Part shown: positions 1 to 7,841 of the stretch, in pieces
How the letters are laid out: the number at the start of each line of letters is the position of its first letter
How positions within the stretch are numbered: the first letter of the stretch is position 1
Assembly (NCBI RefSeq): GCF_013389455.1
Contig: NZ_CP058278.1
Coordinates: forward strand, 1,550,001 to 1,614,000
Source: Flavobacterium inviolabile
Lineage (GTDB): Bacteria; Bacteroidota; Bacteroidia; Flavobacteriales; Flavobacteriaceae
Direction of reading: 5' to 3'
DNA: 64,000 nt
The notes under the pieces: generated by a model
The model's database searches: none
The model's input: the letters and a program-made list of their open reading frames with translations, nothing else
Told to the model about the DNA's origin: nothing
Translations under genes and position numbers: made by a program

Positions 1-368
1 TTACCATCATTGTACTGTATGGCGGAATGATCTGGTATGTTTTCCCAAGTGCCGAACAGAATATTTCCTGGGAAGGGCATTTAGCCGGTTTTATTACAGG
101 TTACCTGCTGTCCTTTTTTATGAAAACACCGGAATATCAAAAGTCTATTCGGTACGATTGGGAACGCCCAGATTTCGATCCTTCAACCGATCCGTTTATG
201 AAGCACTTTGATGAAAACGGCAATTTTGTAAACCTGCCGAAAGAGGAGGAAACAGCGATAGAACCTGCCGATGAAAGTCCGGGGCATTATGCCACTCCGA
301 GTATGCCGGTGTATTACCGGATCATTTACCGAAGCAATGAGGAAAGTACAGGAGAAAATAAGGAATAA
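1..368 (+). CDS. Rhomboid-family intramembrane serine protease (C-terminal end only)
   Basis: The reading frame is open from base 3 to the stop at 366-368, so the start and most of the protein lie left of the window. The visible part has a hydrophobic segment, then WEGHLAGFITGYLLSFF. The GHLAGF element matches the last catalytic helix of rhomboid proteases, whose His pairs with a Ser on an earlier helix that is not in this window. A soluble acidic tail of about 70 residues follows. Rhomboids cleave membrane proteins within the bilayer; the substrate cannot be inferred here. Assignment rests on the one histidine helix, so the enzyme could also be an inactive homologue. Confidence 0.75.
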   Translation, partial: TIIVLYGGMIWYVFPSAEQNISWEGHLAGFITGYLLSFFMKTPEYQKSIRYDWERPDFDPSTDPFMKHFDENGNFVNLPKEEETAIEPADESPGHYATPSMPVYYRIIYRSNEESTGENKE

Positions 369-398
369 AAAAAGGATTGGGTACCCAATCCTTTTTTT
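367..398. terminator. Bidirectional terminator between rhomboid gene and rlmB
   Basis: A perfect 32-base inverted repeat, GGATTGGGTACCCAATCC flanked by seven A on the left and seven T on the right. It lies between two convergent genes, so it can act as a Rho-independent terminator in both directions. Confidence 0.85.
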
Positions 399-413
399 GT
401 ATTATATACGTTT

Positions 414-1151
414 TTATAAACTTCTCTGACGTACGGTTTCGTATAAAAAGGCACCGCAGGCAACGGATACATTTAAAGAGGAAATGGTTCCGAACATTGG
501 CAGTTTGGCTTTCTCGTCTACAATTTTTAAAACCGAAGGATTCACACCACGGTCCTCACTACCCATGATAATGGCAAGCGGCTCATTCAGGCTAATGTCA
601 TAAATGTTGTGCTCTGTTTTTTCGGTAGCCGCTATGGTTTTAATACCGGAACCCTGTAAATAGAAGATCGCATCTTTAATGTGGTCTACCTTACAGATAG
701 GCACGTTAAAAACGGCACCAGCCGATGTTTTAACCGTATCACCGTTTACCGGAGCCGAACCTTGTTTCTGAACAATAATACCATCCACACCGGTACATTC
801 TGCCGTACGGATAATCGCTCCGAAATTCCGGGCATCCGATAGCTGGTCCAAAATTAGGAATAATGGTTTTTTACCACTTTCAATTACCGATTCAACCAGG
901 TTTTCCAAAGTGTAAAAAGAAATAGGAGCAATACTCGCCACCGCTCCCTGGTGGTTATTGTGGGTTAAGCGGTTTAGTTTTTCTACCGGGACATAAGAAA
1001 AATTAATGTTGTTTTTCTTAAGTGTTTTCATCAATTCCTGCATCAAATCACCTTGCGCATCTTTTTGAATAAAAACCTTGTCAATCTCTTTTCCTGCATG
1101 TACGGCTTCAATGATTGCCCTGATTCCGAATATCTGATGTTCTTTTTCCAT
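414..1151 (-). CDS. rlmB: 23S rRNA 2'-O-methyltransferase of the SpoU/TrmH family (RlmB)
   Basis: This 245-residue SpoU-class (SPOUT) methyltransferase uses S-adenosylmethionine; RlmB methylates the 2'-O of a guanosine in the peptidyl-transferase region of 23S rRNA. The N-terminal substrate-binding domain starts with HQIFGIRAIIEAV. The three SpoU motifs are present: LSDARNFGAIIRTAEC near residues 105-120, IIMGSEDRGV near 195-205 and LNVSVACGAFLYET at the C-terminus. Length and motif order fit RlmB/TrmH. The start is set four bases after a -7 element (1163-1156), so the mRNA may be leaderless. The exact target base is known only from the family. Confidence 0.9.
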   Translation of the reverse strand: MEKEHQIFGIRAIIEAVHAGKEIDKVFIQKDAQGDLMQELMKTLKKNNINFSYVPVEKLNRLTHNNHQGAVASIAPISFYTLENLVESVIESGKKPLFLILDQLSDARNFGAIIRTAECTGVDGIIVQKQGSAPVNGDTVKTSAGAVFNVPICKVDHIKDAIFYLQGSGIKTIAATEKTEHNIYDISLNEPLAIIMGSEDRGVNPSVLKIVDEKAKLPMFGTISSLNVSVACGAFLYETVRQRSL

Positions 1152-1155
1152 GGGG

Positions 1156-1163
1156 CAAAGATA
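1156..1163 (-). promoter_or_regulatory. -7 promoter element of rlmB
   Basis: On the minus strand the bases read TATCTTTG, matching the Bacteroidota -7 consensus TAnnTTTG, followed by CCCC and the rlmB ATG. Transcription would start at or next to the A of the start codon. The -33 box is poor, and its position falls in the loop of the neighbouring susD terminator hairpin. Confidence 0.5.
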
Positions 1164-1164
1164 A

Positions 1165-1197
1165 AAAAACCATCACAAAAATACTGTGATGGTTTTT
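1165..1197 (-). terminator. Terminator hairpin after susD copy 1 (copy 1 of a repeated element)
   Basis: A 13-bp stem (1165-1177 with 1185-1197) built on ACCATCACA/TGTGATGGT with a 7-base loop, ending in a T run on the minus strand. It ends the first SusCD unit. The surrounding 56 bases (1161-1216) recur with a single mismatch at 6296-6351, downstream of the second susD gene. Confidence 0.8.
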
Positions 1198-1223
1198 AAA
1201 TAACTCAAATAAAAGACAGCGGG

Positions 1224-2780
1224 TTAATTTGTATCCCAGATTAACTTCGTGTCTAATTTGTCTCCTCCGATGTTTTGGGAAGCTTCAAGGTATTTAGCCG
1301 GGTTGAGATCTTTCTGGTTTACCGGATAGGTGAGCCTTGAAGGCATTTCTGTTAATTGTTTCAGAGGTGTGAAGATATAGGTGTAAGATCCGTTGATAGG
1401 ATTGATGAGCGTACCGGTTCCGCCCGGCTGGATCAGGATGTTCGGGAAACCGGTTCTTCGCCATTCTGCCCAGGTTTCATAAGGTTGCATAAACAGGGCG
1501 ATATATTTTTGTGTCAGTACCGTTTCCTGGGTTGCTGCCGGAAGTGCTGCAATATAGGCATCGATGGCTGGTTGCGTAACATTCCATTTTGCCATCGAGG
1601 CCCGAATGCCTTTTTCGTAGTGGCTCTGGCTCCAGCCGTTCACTTCGGATAGCAGGAATTCAACTTCGGCATATTCCATTAGGTACTCGGTATAATCCGG
1701 TCTGAAAATGCTGTAACTGTAATGACAGACACCGCTGACCTGGCTGTTTGTCTGGCCGGAAGTGATTCCGTATGGCATTCCCTGGTATTTGCTCAGGTCG
1801 CTGGTTTCCGTATAATTATTGTTTAACGAATTGATTTTTGAAGTACCTCTCGGTGCCAGTATTTTTTGTAATCTCGGGTCGGTGCTAAAAGGGCCGATCT
1901 GTCCCTTTAAAAGATCGGTAAAGGTTTTCGAAACAGTATAATCGGTTCTGTTGTCTACAAAAAAGGCACGGTAGGTGGGTGCCGGGTTTACAGAATTGGC
2001 TTCGAACCGGACACCTATATTATCATTGGCAGAGAGCATTACTCCGGAAGCAATGGCTTCCTGAATATGGGCATTTGCCGATGGGATAACGTTTTTTACC
2101 CGGTTGGCGATTCGTAAGCGCAGGGAATTTCCAAAGCGTTTCAGCTTTACAGCGGTGCCAAAAAAGTTATCCTGGTTGTTGTAAAAAACATTGTCGGTAA
2201 GGTCAATCATCGCTACAGCCTCCTTTAGTTCTTTTAGCAAATCGGTATAGATTTTTTGCTGTGAGGCAAATTTCGGTGTGAGGTTATTAATGTCCAAAGC
2301 CTGGAAATCGGGATCGTCACTCCCAAAAGAATAATAGGGAATGTCGCCGTAAGTATCCACGAGATTGTGAAAGATATACGCGAGCATGATCCGGGCGGCA
2401 GCTATCTGATTGTTAGTATTGCCATAAACAGACATTCCGGAAGCCGTAGCGGGATCGGTATTGAGTTCAAGAACCGATTTGAAATTTTTCGCCTGTAAAT
2501 AGTAGCTGTTAAACAAAGAGGTGTTGGTGGTTTCCCTGAATTGAAAACGGTCTTCCTCGGTATAATTCCGCTGCGCAGAATATTGTACCCAGGGTAAGGT
2601 CATCCGGGCAGAACCAAACGATCCTCTCATGTTGACATCAACAATATTCCGGGTAGCGCTGTTAAACAAACCGGGAGTAGTAACATTCGTGGGATTGTTC
2701 GGGTTGGTGTTAATCTCGTCAAATCGGTCTGTACAACCGGTAAAGATGAGAAGTGTGAGTAATAGTATTAATTTATTCAT
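1224..2780 (-). CDS. SusD/RagB family outer-membrane lipoprotein, copy 1
   Basis: This 518-residue protein is the surface lipoprotein that closes over a SusC-type TonB receptor and helps capture glycans or peptides. The N-terminus is a signal peptide ending in LLIFTGC, with Cys as the lipidation site. SusD-type features follow: an early DRFDEINTNPNNPT segment, tetratricopeptide-like helices (AARIMLAYIFHNLVDTYGD), and the usual C-terminal region RLTYPVNQKDLNP...GGDKLDTKLIWD. It lies 19 bp downstream of the frameshifted susC and should be co-transcribed with it, so a change in that tract could also alter its expression. The ligand is unknown; no glycoside hydrolase is adjacent. Confidence 0.93.
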   Translation of the reverse strand: MNKLILLLTLLIFTGCTDRFDEINTNPNNPTNVTTPGLFNSATRNIVDVNMRGSFGSARMTLPWVQYSAQRNYTEEDRFQFRETTNTSLFNSYYLQAKNFKSVLELNTDPATASGMSVYGNTNNQIAAARIMLAYIFHNLVDTYGDIPYYSFGSDDPDFQALDINNLTPKFASQQKIYTDLLKELKEAVAMIDLTDNVFYNNQDNFFGTAVKLKRFGNSLRLRIANRVKNVIPSANAHIQEAIASGVMLSANDNIGVRFEANSVNPAPTYRAFFVDNRTDYTVSKTFTDLLKGQIGPFSTDPRLQKILAPRGTSKINSLNNNYTETSDLSKYQGMPYGITSGQTNSQVSGVCHYSYSIFRPDYTEYLMEYAEVEFLLSEVNGWSQSHYEKGIRASMAKWNVTQPAIDAYIAALPAATQETVLTQKYIALFMQPYETWAEWRRTGFPNILIQPGGTGTLINPINGSYTYIFTPLKQLTEMPSRLTYPVNQKDLNPAKYLEASQNIGGDKLDTKLIWDTN

Positions 2781-2799
2781 GATGTTTAATTTGAAAAGG

Positions 2800-5700
2800 T
2801 TAGATCTTAATTTCTATGTTCATACCGTAGGTTCTGGTTGAGGGTAATGAACCTCCTTCGATACCCTGAATGTTACCGCTTCCGTAACTGGTATTTTCAG
2901 GATCCATTCCTCTCCAGGCTAGGTTCCAGGCAAACAGGTTTCTTGCAAAAGCTGCAAAAGTGACACTGTTTATTTTCTTTCCAAGGAATTTTTTAGGCAG
3001 GCTGTACCCCAGAGTGGCTTCTCTTAATTTGATATAACCGGCATCGAAAACGTTTTGGGCATCTACACCATTATAGTGTGCTCTTGCCCAGTTATACCCG
3101 GAAAGTACGGTGGTGTTCGGAGAACCGTCTGCCTTGACACCTTCCAGTACAATTCCGTTTTCGCGAATCCCGTTCGCAGCCGTGGCTTCTAAAAGCCCGG
3201 AATAGGAACCCCACATGTGTGAGGTGGAAAAATAGCTTCCTCCTTTTTGAATATCAATTAAAAATCCGAGGTTGATGCCTTTGTATTGGAAAGCATTTCG
3301 GATTCCCATATTGTAATCCGGAATTATGGAACCTAATGCTTTTCGTTCGCCAACTTTATAGGTTCCGTTTGCGTTGATTATTTTGTTGCCATTCTCATCA
3401 TAGGCATAATCGTTGCCGTATATCTGTCCGTATTTTTCACCAACCACCGCTAATAATGAAACACTGAAAGGTGCATTTACCAGCGTTAAGGATTGGGTGT
3501 CTTCATATAAGGAAAGCAGTTTGTTGTTGTTTTTTGAAAAGTTCCAGGTAATGTCCCAGCTAAAGTCGTTTGTTTTTATGGGTGTTAGGTATACTGATGC
3601 TTCAATACCGCGGTTGCGCAGTTTACCGGCATTTATATATTTTGATGTAAACCCGGTGGAAGAAGTAATCTGTAAAGGGGTAATCAGGTCCTTGGTAATA
3701 TCTTCATAAAGCGAAATGTCGAATCCGATCCGGTTGTTCAGCAATTTCATTTCCAATCCTATTTCTTTGCTGGTTTTTATTTCCGGAACTAAATCGGGAT
3801 TGTTTGCTGTTGACTGATTGGAATAGGATGGGATGTCCTGAAACGGCGTGCCGATGTTGTAATAATTGGCAATTACATAAGGCGAAGCACCATTACTCAC
3901 CCGTGCCCAGCCGCTTCGGATCTTTCCATAGGATAGCCAGGAGGTGTCTTTTAGCAGTTCGGAGAAAATAAAGCTTCCGGTTACAGAAGGGTAGTTGGCT
4001 GCTTTTTTAACGGTTGAAAACCAGTCTTTCCTGTTGGTCGCTTCAAGAAACAGCATGTCTGCATATCCTAAGGATACCATGCCATACAGGCTGTTTACCC
4101 TTTCCTGTGAATCATAATTGGAAGAACGGGAAAGGTTTCTGGAATTGGAAAGACTGTACAGGTTCGGGATAATCAATCCTCCGGAAGTAGTTCCGGATAA
4201 AGAGCTATAGCTTGAATGTCTCCGGTTTACCCCGGCAAAAGTGTTAAGGCTTAATTTGTCCCAGCGTTTGTCAAGATGAAGGCGTCCTTCATAATTCATT
4301 TCGGAGACATTTCGCACTACTTGTGAATAGCCTGACTGTGCCTGTGAGTAAACGGCAACCCGTTCTCTGGTGGTAAGGTTGTACAGGTCGCCGTAAACAT
4401 TTCCAACCACATAAAGGTTTGTTTGTTTGTTTGTTTGTTTGTTTGTTTGTTTGTTTGTTTGTTTGTTTGTGTGAAATTGTATTTCAGTTTGATGTTCCCG
4501 ATGTAACGGTTTCGCCGGTCTTCGGAAGTGTTTTCATAAACAGACCAGTAAGGATTGTCGCTATATAGCGGTGTCGCATCGTCCCACGATGCCCTGTTCC
4601 AGGAACGCTGCATTCCGTTAGCGAGTTTGTAGTCTTTTAAAGCATCATAATCCAGTTGTCGTTGTGTCCACTGGAAAAATTTCTGGGCTACAGAGTTGTC
4701 GCCATATCCCTGCTCGGGTCGGTTAAAGCCTTTTGTTCCGGTATAGGTTAGCATACCGTCAAAGCGCAGCTGTTTGTTTAACTCTGCCCCGCCATTTATA
4801 GAAAATGTATTTTTAGACAGTTTGGAATTGGGAACAATCCCTTCGGTAGTCTGGTTGCTGAAAGAAGTCCGGATGTTGTTTTTTTCGGTGGCATGACTCA
4901 TCGCGATATTGGTTGTGGAGGTATAACCGGTATTGAAAAACGATTTGACCCCTTTTCTGGGGGCGACCCACGGTTTTGTGACCATATAATCGTTGGAAAA
5001 CTCCGGATCGAATGCATTCCAGGGAAGATACATCAGGTTCGGATCATATCTTGGTCCCCAGCTTTCATCGGCACTATAATCCGCTAAGTTATAAAGCTGA
5101 CCGTTAATGTTAGCAGTAGGTAAGGTGGTCGAAGAGCCGCCGCCGTATTCGTTTTGCAGTACCGGCATTATATTAATGCTTTCCATTGTTAATCCTGTTT
5201 TTAATGATACTTCCGACCGGCCTTTTTTTCCGGATTTTGTGGTGTACATGATCACCCCGTTAGCCGCTCTCGATCCGTATAAAGCAGCGGCAGGACCTCC
5301 TTTCAGGACGGAAACGGATTCGATGTCGTCCGGATTGATATCGGCAGAAGCATCACCGTAATCCCTTCCGCCGGCACCTCTCTGGGTTGCTGTGCTGTTG
5401 TAGTTTGAATTGTCCATCGGAATACCGTCAATAACAATGAGCGGGCGGTTGTTCTGGGTTACAGAGCCGATACCTCTGATAAGGATTCGTGCCGAGCCGC
5501 CCATAGAAGAAGGTGCCGTTACCTGAACTCCGGCAATATTTCCCGATAGCGCACTGAGGGCATTGGTTTGTCCGGCCTGATTGATGACGTCACCTTTTAC
5601 TTCCTGAGCCGAATAGCCAATGGCCTTCTTTTCCCTTTTTATGCCTAATGCCGTTACTATAATGTCCTGAAGTTCCGTAGTGTTTTCTTCCAGTGTGATG

Positions 5701-5972
5701 TTCAGGGTAGTGGAAGCCGCCCTGACTTCCTGCGTTTTCATTCCGATAAACGTAATGACTAATGTTGCGGCCGGACTTACCCGGATAGAAAAATTCCCGT
5801 TAATGTCGGTTTGTGTACCGTTAGTTGTTCCTTTTTCCATAACACCGGCTCTTGGAATCGGAAAATTATTCAGATCGGTAATCTTACCGCTAACCAGTCG
5901 TTCCTGTGCAAAAAGATTTTGGAGGACTAATACAAAGATTAGTGTGACATAAAATTTAAACTGTGTTTTCAT
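2800..5972 (-). pseudogene. SusC/RagA TonB-dependent receptor, split by a (GTTT)13 tract; probably phase-variable, currently out of frame
   Basis: The 5' part (5972-4317, 551 codons) has a signal peptide ending LFAQ, a carboxypeptidase-like domain (about 25-105), and a SusC plug with RGIGSVTQNNRPLIVIDGIP. The 3' part (open from before 4410 to 2800) holds the rest of the barrel and a SusC-type C-terminus. The frames meet in a 52-base (GTTT)13 tract at 4417-4468, read on the minus strand as repeated Thr-Asn-Lys-Gln from about residue 501. With 13 units translation shifts and stops at 4317 after about 30 unrelated residues. Fourteen or eleven units would give one frame of 1058 or 1054 residues, close to the intact paralogue (1076). 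The tract falls where the paralogue has a short turn between two barrel strands. A true mutation or assembly error remains possible. Confidence 0.85.
4417..4468. repeat. Tetranucleotide simple repeat (GTTT)13 inside susC
   Basis: Thirteen perfect GTTT units (AAAC on the coding strand), followed by a partial GT. Four-base units are not a multiple of three, so each unit gained or lost changes the reading frame; one of every three repeat numbers restores the full SusC frame. Long perfect tetranucleotide tracts in coding regions are the classic substrate for slipped-strand phase variation. Confidence 0.97.
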
Positions 5973-6295
5973 CGTAAATATGTTATGGTTTTATCGCTAA
6001 CATAGTTAAAATGATTGTTGATTGTCAGTTGTTTAGCTACTCAAATATACACAGCTGTGTTTTTTTGGATATAATGGATTAAAGAATTGATTTTACTGCT
6101 GTAATTGTGATAATTTTCGATTTAAATGATGAAATAGCAATAAAAATTGAAATGGATATTGGTAGTTTTGTTTTTAAAATACTGATTGTTAGTTTGTTGA
6201 GTGTGATATGAGTGTTTTGTTGCGGCAGTATTGTGGCAAAGCGGAATAAAACGGGGTATGTTTTTGTTTTTTTAATCAATGCATAAGGGATAAAC
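5973..6295. other. AT-rich intergenic leader upstream of susC copy 1
   Basis: About 320 bases between the susC copy 1 start and the terminator of susD copy 2. Apart from the promoter and palindrome at 6042-6060, I see no convincing gene. The only open frame (6297-6079, minus) encodes an Ile/Lys/Thr-rich low-complexity string with no recognisable domain. Confidence 0.5.
6042..6060 (-). promoter_or_regulatory. Promoter region of susC copy 1 with a 12-bp palindrome
   Basis: Read on the minus strand, TATATTTG (6049-6042) fits the Bacteroidota -7 element and lies 69 bases before the susC start. Directly upstream, overlapping it by one base, is the perfect palindrome ACACAGCTGTGT (6049-6060), in the spacer where a repressor or activator could sit. 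No good -33 box is visible. Confidence 0.45.
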
Positions 6296-6299
6296 ATAA

Positions 6300-6332
6300 A
6301 AAAACCATCACAAAAATGCTGTGATGGTTTTT
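6300..6332 (-). terminator. Terminator hairpin after susD copy 2 (copy 2 of the repeated element)
   Basis: Same 13-bp stem as at 1165-1197 (6300-6312 with 6320-6332). The loop carries G where copy 1 has A. The identity extends to the flanks, 6296-6351. Confidence 0.8.
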
Positions 6333-6359
6333 AAATAACTCAAATAAAAGAACTAAGTT

Positions 6360-7838
6360 TTAATTTACGTCCCAGAAAACTTTTGTGGTAAGCTTGTCGC
6401 CGCCAATTGCAGCACTTGCCGCCTGGTAGCTGTTACCGTTAACGGTTTGTTCGTTAACAGGGTACGTTAGCCTAACCGGTATTTTGCCTTCTGCAACAGG
6501 GAATGCACTGGGAGGAGCAGTAAGCCCGGGTGCATCTAATCTTCTGAAGGAGTTCCAGGATTCAAAGCCTCTGTTGTACAGTGCTATCCATGCCTGTTTT
6601 CCTATTTTTTCTTTCCAGGTTCCGGCTGCCGTAGCATAGGCTACCGTACTTTGTCCAAGATAGGTCGAGATATCGCCGGTTGGGATGTTCCAGTAATTTA
6701 ATGATGCGGTAATGGCCGCACTATAGTAAGTATCTGGTGTACCACCCACGTTATAACCTCTGGCTGCTGCTTCTGCTAGGTAGAAATTAACTTCTGCCGC
6801 ATCGAATAGCACTCCTTTGGCATCTGCCTTTTTGATTTCGTCCCCTATGTGGGAATAAGACGTTTCATAAGGTTGTGTATTGGTATATCCGTATGCACCG
6901 CCCACATAGCTTCCGTCTGCCATTGGGGTGAAAAATACAGGTCTTCTGGGATCGTTTAGGGTGTTCAGCTCATCAACAAACACAGATGTGGGAACAAAGT
7001 CATTTCTGTTGCTGGCAACCAATTCTCCGAAAATCTGGTTGTAGTTTGGCGAAAAGGAATTGAACTGTACCAGAGCGTTGTCGCTATTTGCTGTGATCAC
7101 ACCGGCTGTATAAGCACTTTCAATGGTGGACTGAGCCAGGGAGTTGTTTACATCCGAAATGTTGATCGCCAGTTTTACTTTCAGGGAATTGGCAAACAGT
7201 TTCCATTTGGCAATATTACCGTTGTATAGTAAATCGCCTTTGCTGAAAGAAGCAAAGTTGGTATCCAATTGTGCTGTGGCGGCATTCAGCCTGCTAAGCA
7301 AATCAAGATAGATTGCCTGGTCGTCGTCATATTTCGGTAAAACAATGTTAACCGGCTGTAAGGCTTCCGTGTAGGGAACATCTCCAAAGGAGTCTACCAG
7401 TATCTGGTAAGTGTACACATTTAAGATTTCGATAATAGCCGATTTGTTGATCTGTATTTTATCCCATGTGGCCTGATCGATGTTTTCCGGTTTTGCTTCG
7501 GCATCAACTACTTCCTTGGCTGTTTTTAAGTTTCCTAAAACACGGGTATATAAAACTCTCCAGTGGTTGTCCGGAATTCTTCTGCTGGTAAGATTGTATC
7601 GGGATTCGGCTCTGTATAGGGTTGCCGCCCAATATTGCGAAAAATAGCGGAATACGTTCAGGTTAACACTTGGTGTTGTCATCTGGTCGGTTAATTCTTT
7701 TTGCGAGTTCGATAATAACGCTTCGGCACTGGCGGTATAAGTCTTGCTGGTGTCGTCGTTAAAGTCGATATCATCATTAACACATCCTGTAAAGAATAAT
7801 GATGCGATTGCTAGTATCGGGATTAATAACTTTTTCAT
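6360..7838 (-). CDS. SusD/RagB family outer-membrane lipoprotein, copy 2
   Basis: A 492-residue lipoprotein with a signal peptide ending SLFFTGC (lipidated Cys), followed by an acidic Asn/Asp-rich linker. SusD-like helical segments include VYTQILVDSFGDVPYTEAL, the equivalent of the DTYGDIPY segment in copy 1. The C-terminus RLTYPVNEQTVN...GGDKLTTKVFWDVN closely matches copy 1, so the two are paralogues. Its stop-to-start spacing from susC copy 2 is only 3 bp, a tight operon in which SusC is translated first. It should form the lid of the SusC2 transporter. No neighbouring enzyme reveals the substrate. Confidence 0.93.
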   Translation of the reverse strand: MKKLLIPILAIASLFFTGCVNDDIDFNDDTSKTYTASAEALLSNSQKELTDQMTTPSVNLNVFRYFSQYWAATLYRAESRYNLTSRRIPDNHWRVLYTRVLGNLKTAKEVVDAEAKPENIDQATWDKIQINKSAIIEILNVYTYQILVDSFGDVPYTEALQPVNIVLPKYDDDQAIYLDLLSRLNAATAQLDTNFASFSKGDLLYNGNIAKWKLFANSLKVKLAINISDVNNSLAQSTIESAYTAGVITANSDNALVQFNSFSPNYNQIFGELVASNRNDFVPTSVFVDELNTLNDPRRPVFFTPMADGSYVGGAYGYTNTQPYETSYSHIGDEIKKADAKGVLFDAAEVNFYLAEAAARGYNVGGTPDTYYSAAITASLNYWNIPTGDISTYLGQSTVAYATAAGTWKEKIGKQAWIALYNRGFESWNSFRRLDAPGLTAPPSAFPVAEGKIPVRLTYPVNEQTVNGNSYQAASAAIGGDKLTTKVFWDVN

Positions 7839-7841
7839 CTT

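Noticed and set aside
2800..4410. The 3' half of susC as a separate gene starting at GTG 4410
   Set aside because: The frame is open further back into the repeat, and the protein has no signal peptide or plug; it is the continuation of the split receptor.
4417..4468. GTTT tract as a CRISPR array or tandem protein repeat domain
   Set aside because: Unit is four bases without spacers, and the peptide Thr-Asn-Lys-Gln repeat has no sign of a folded domain; slipped-strand repeat is the simpler reading.
6079..6297. 72-codon minus-strand frame between the SusCD units
   Set aside because: Low-complexity Ile/Thr/Lys composition, no domain, and it overlaps the promoter region of susC.
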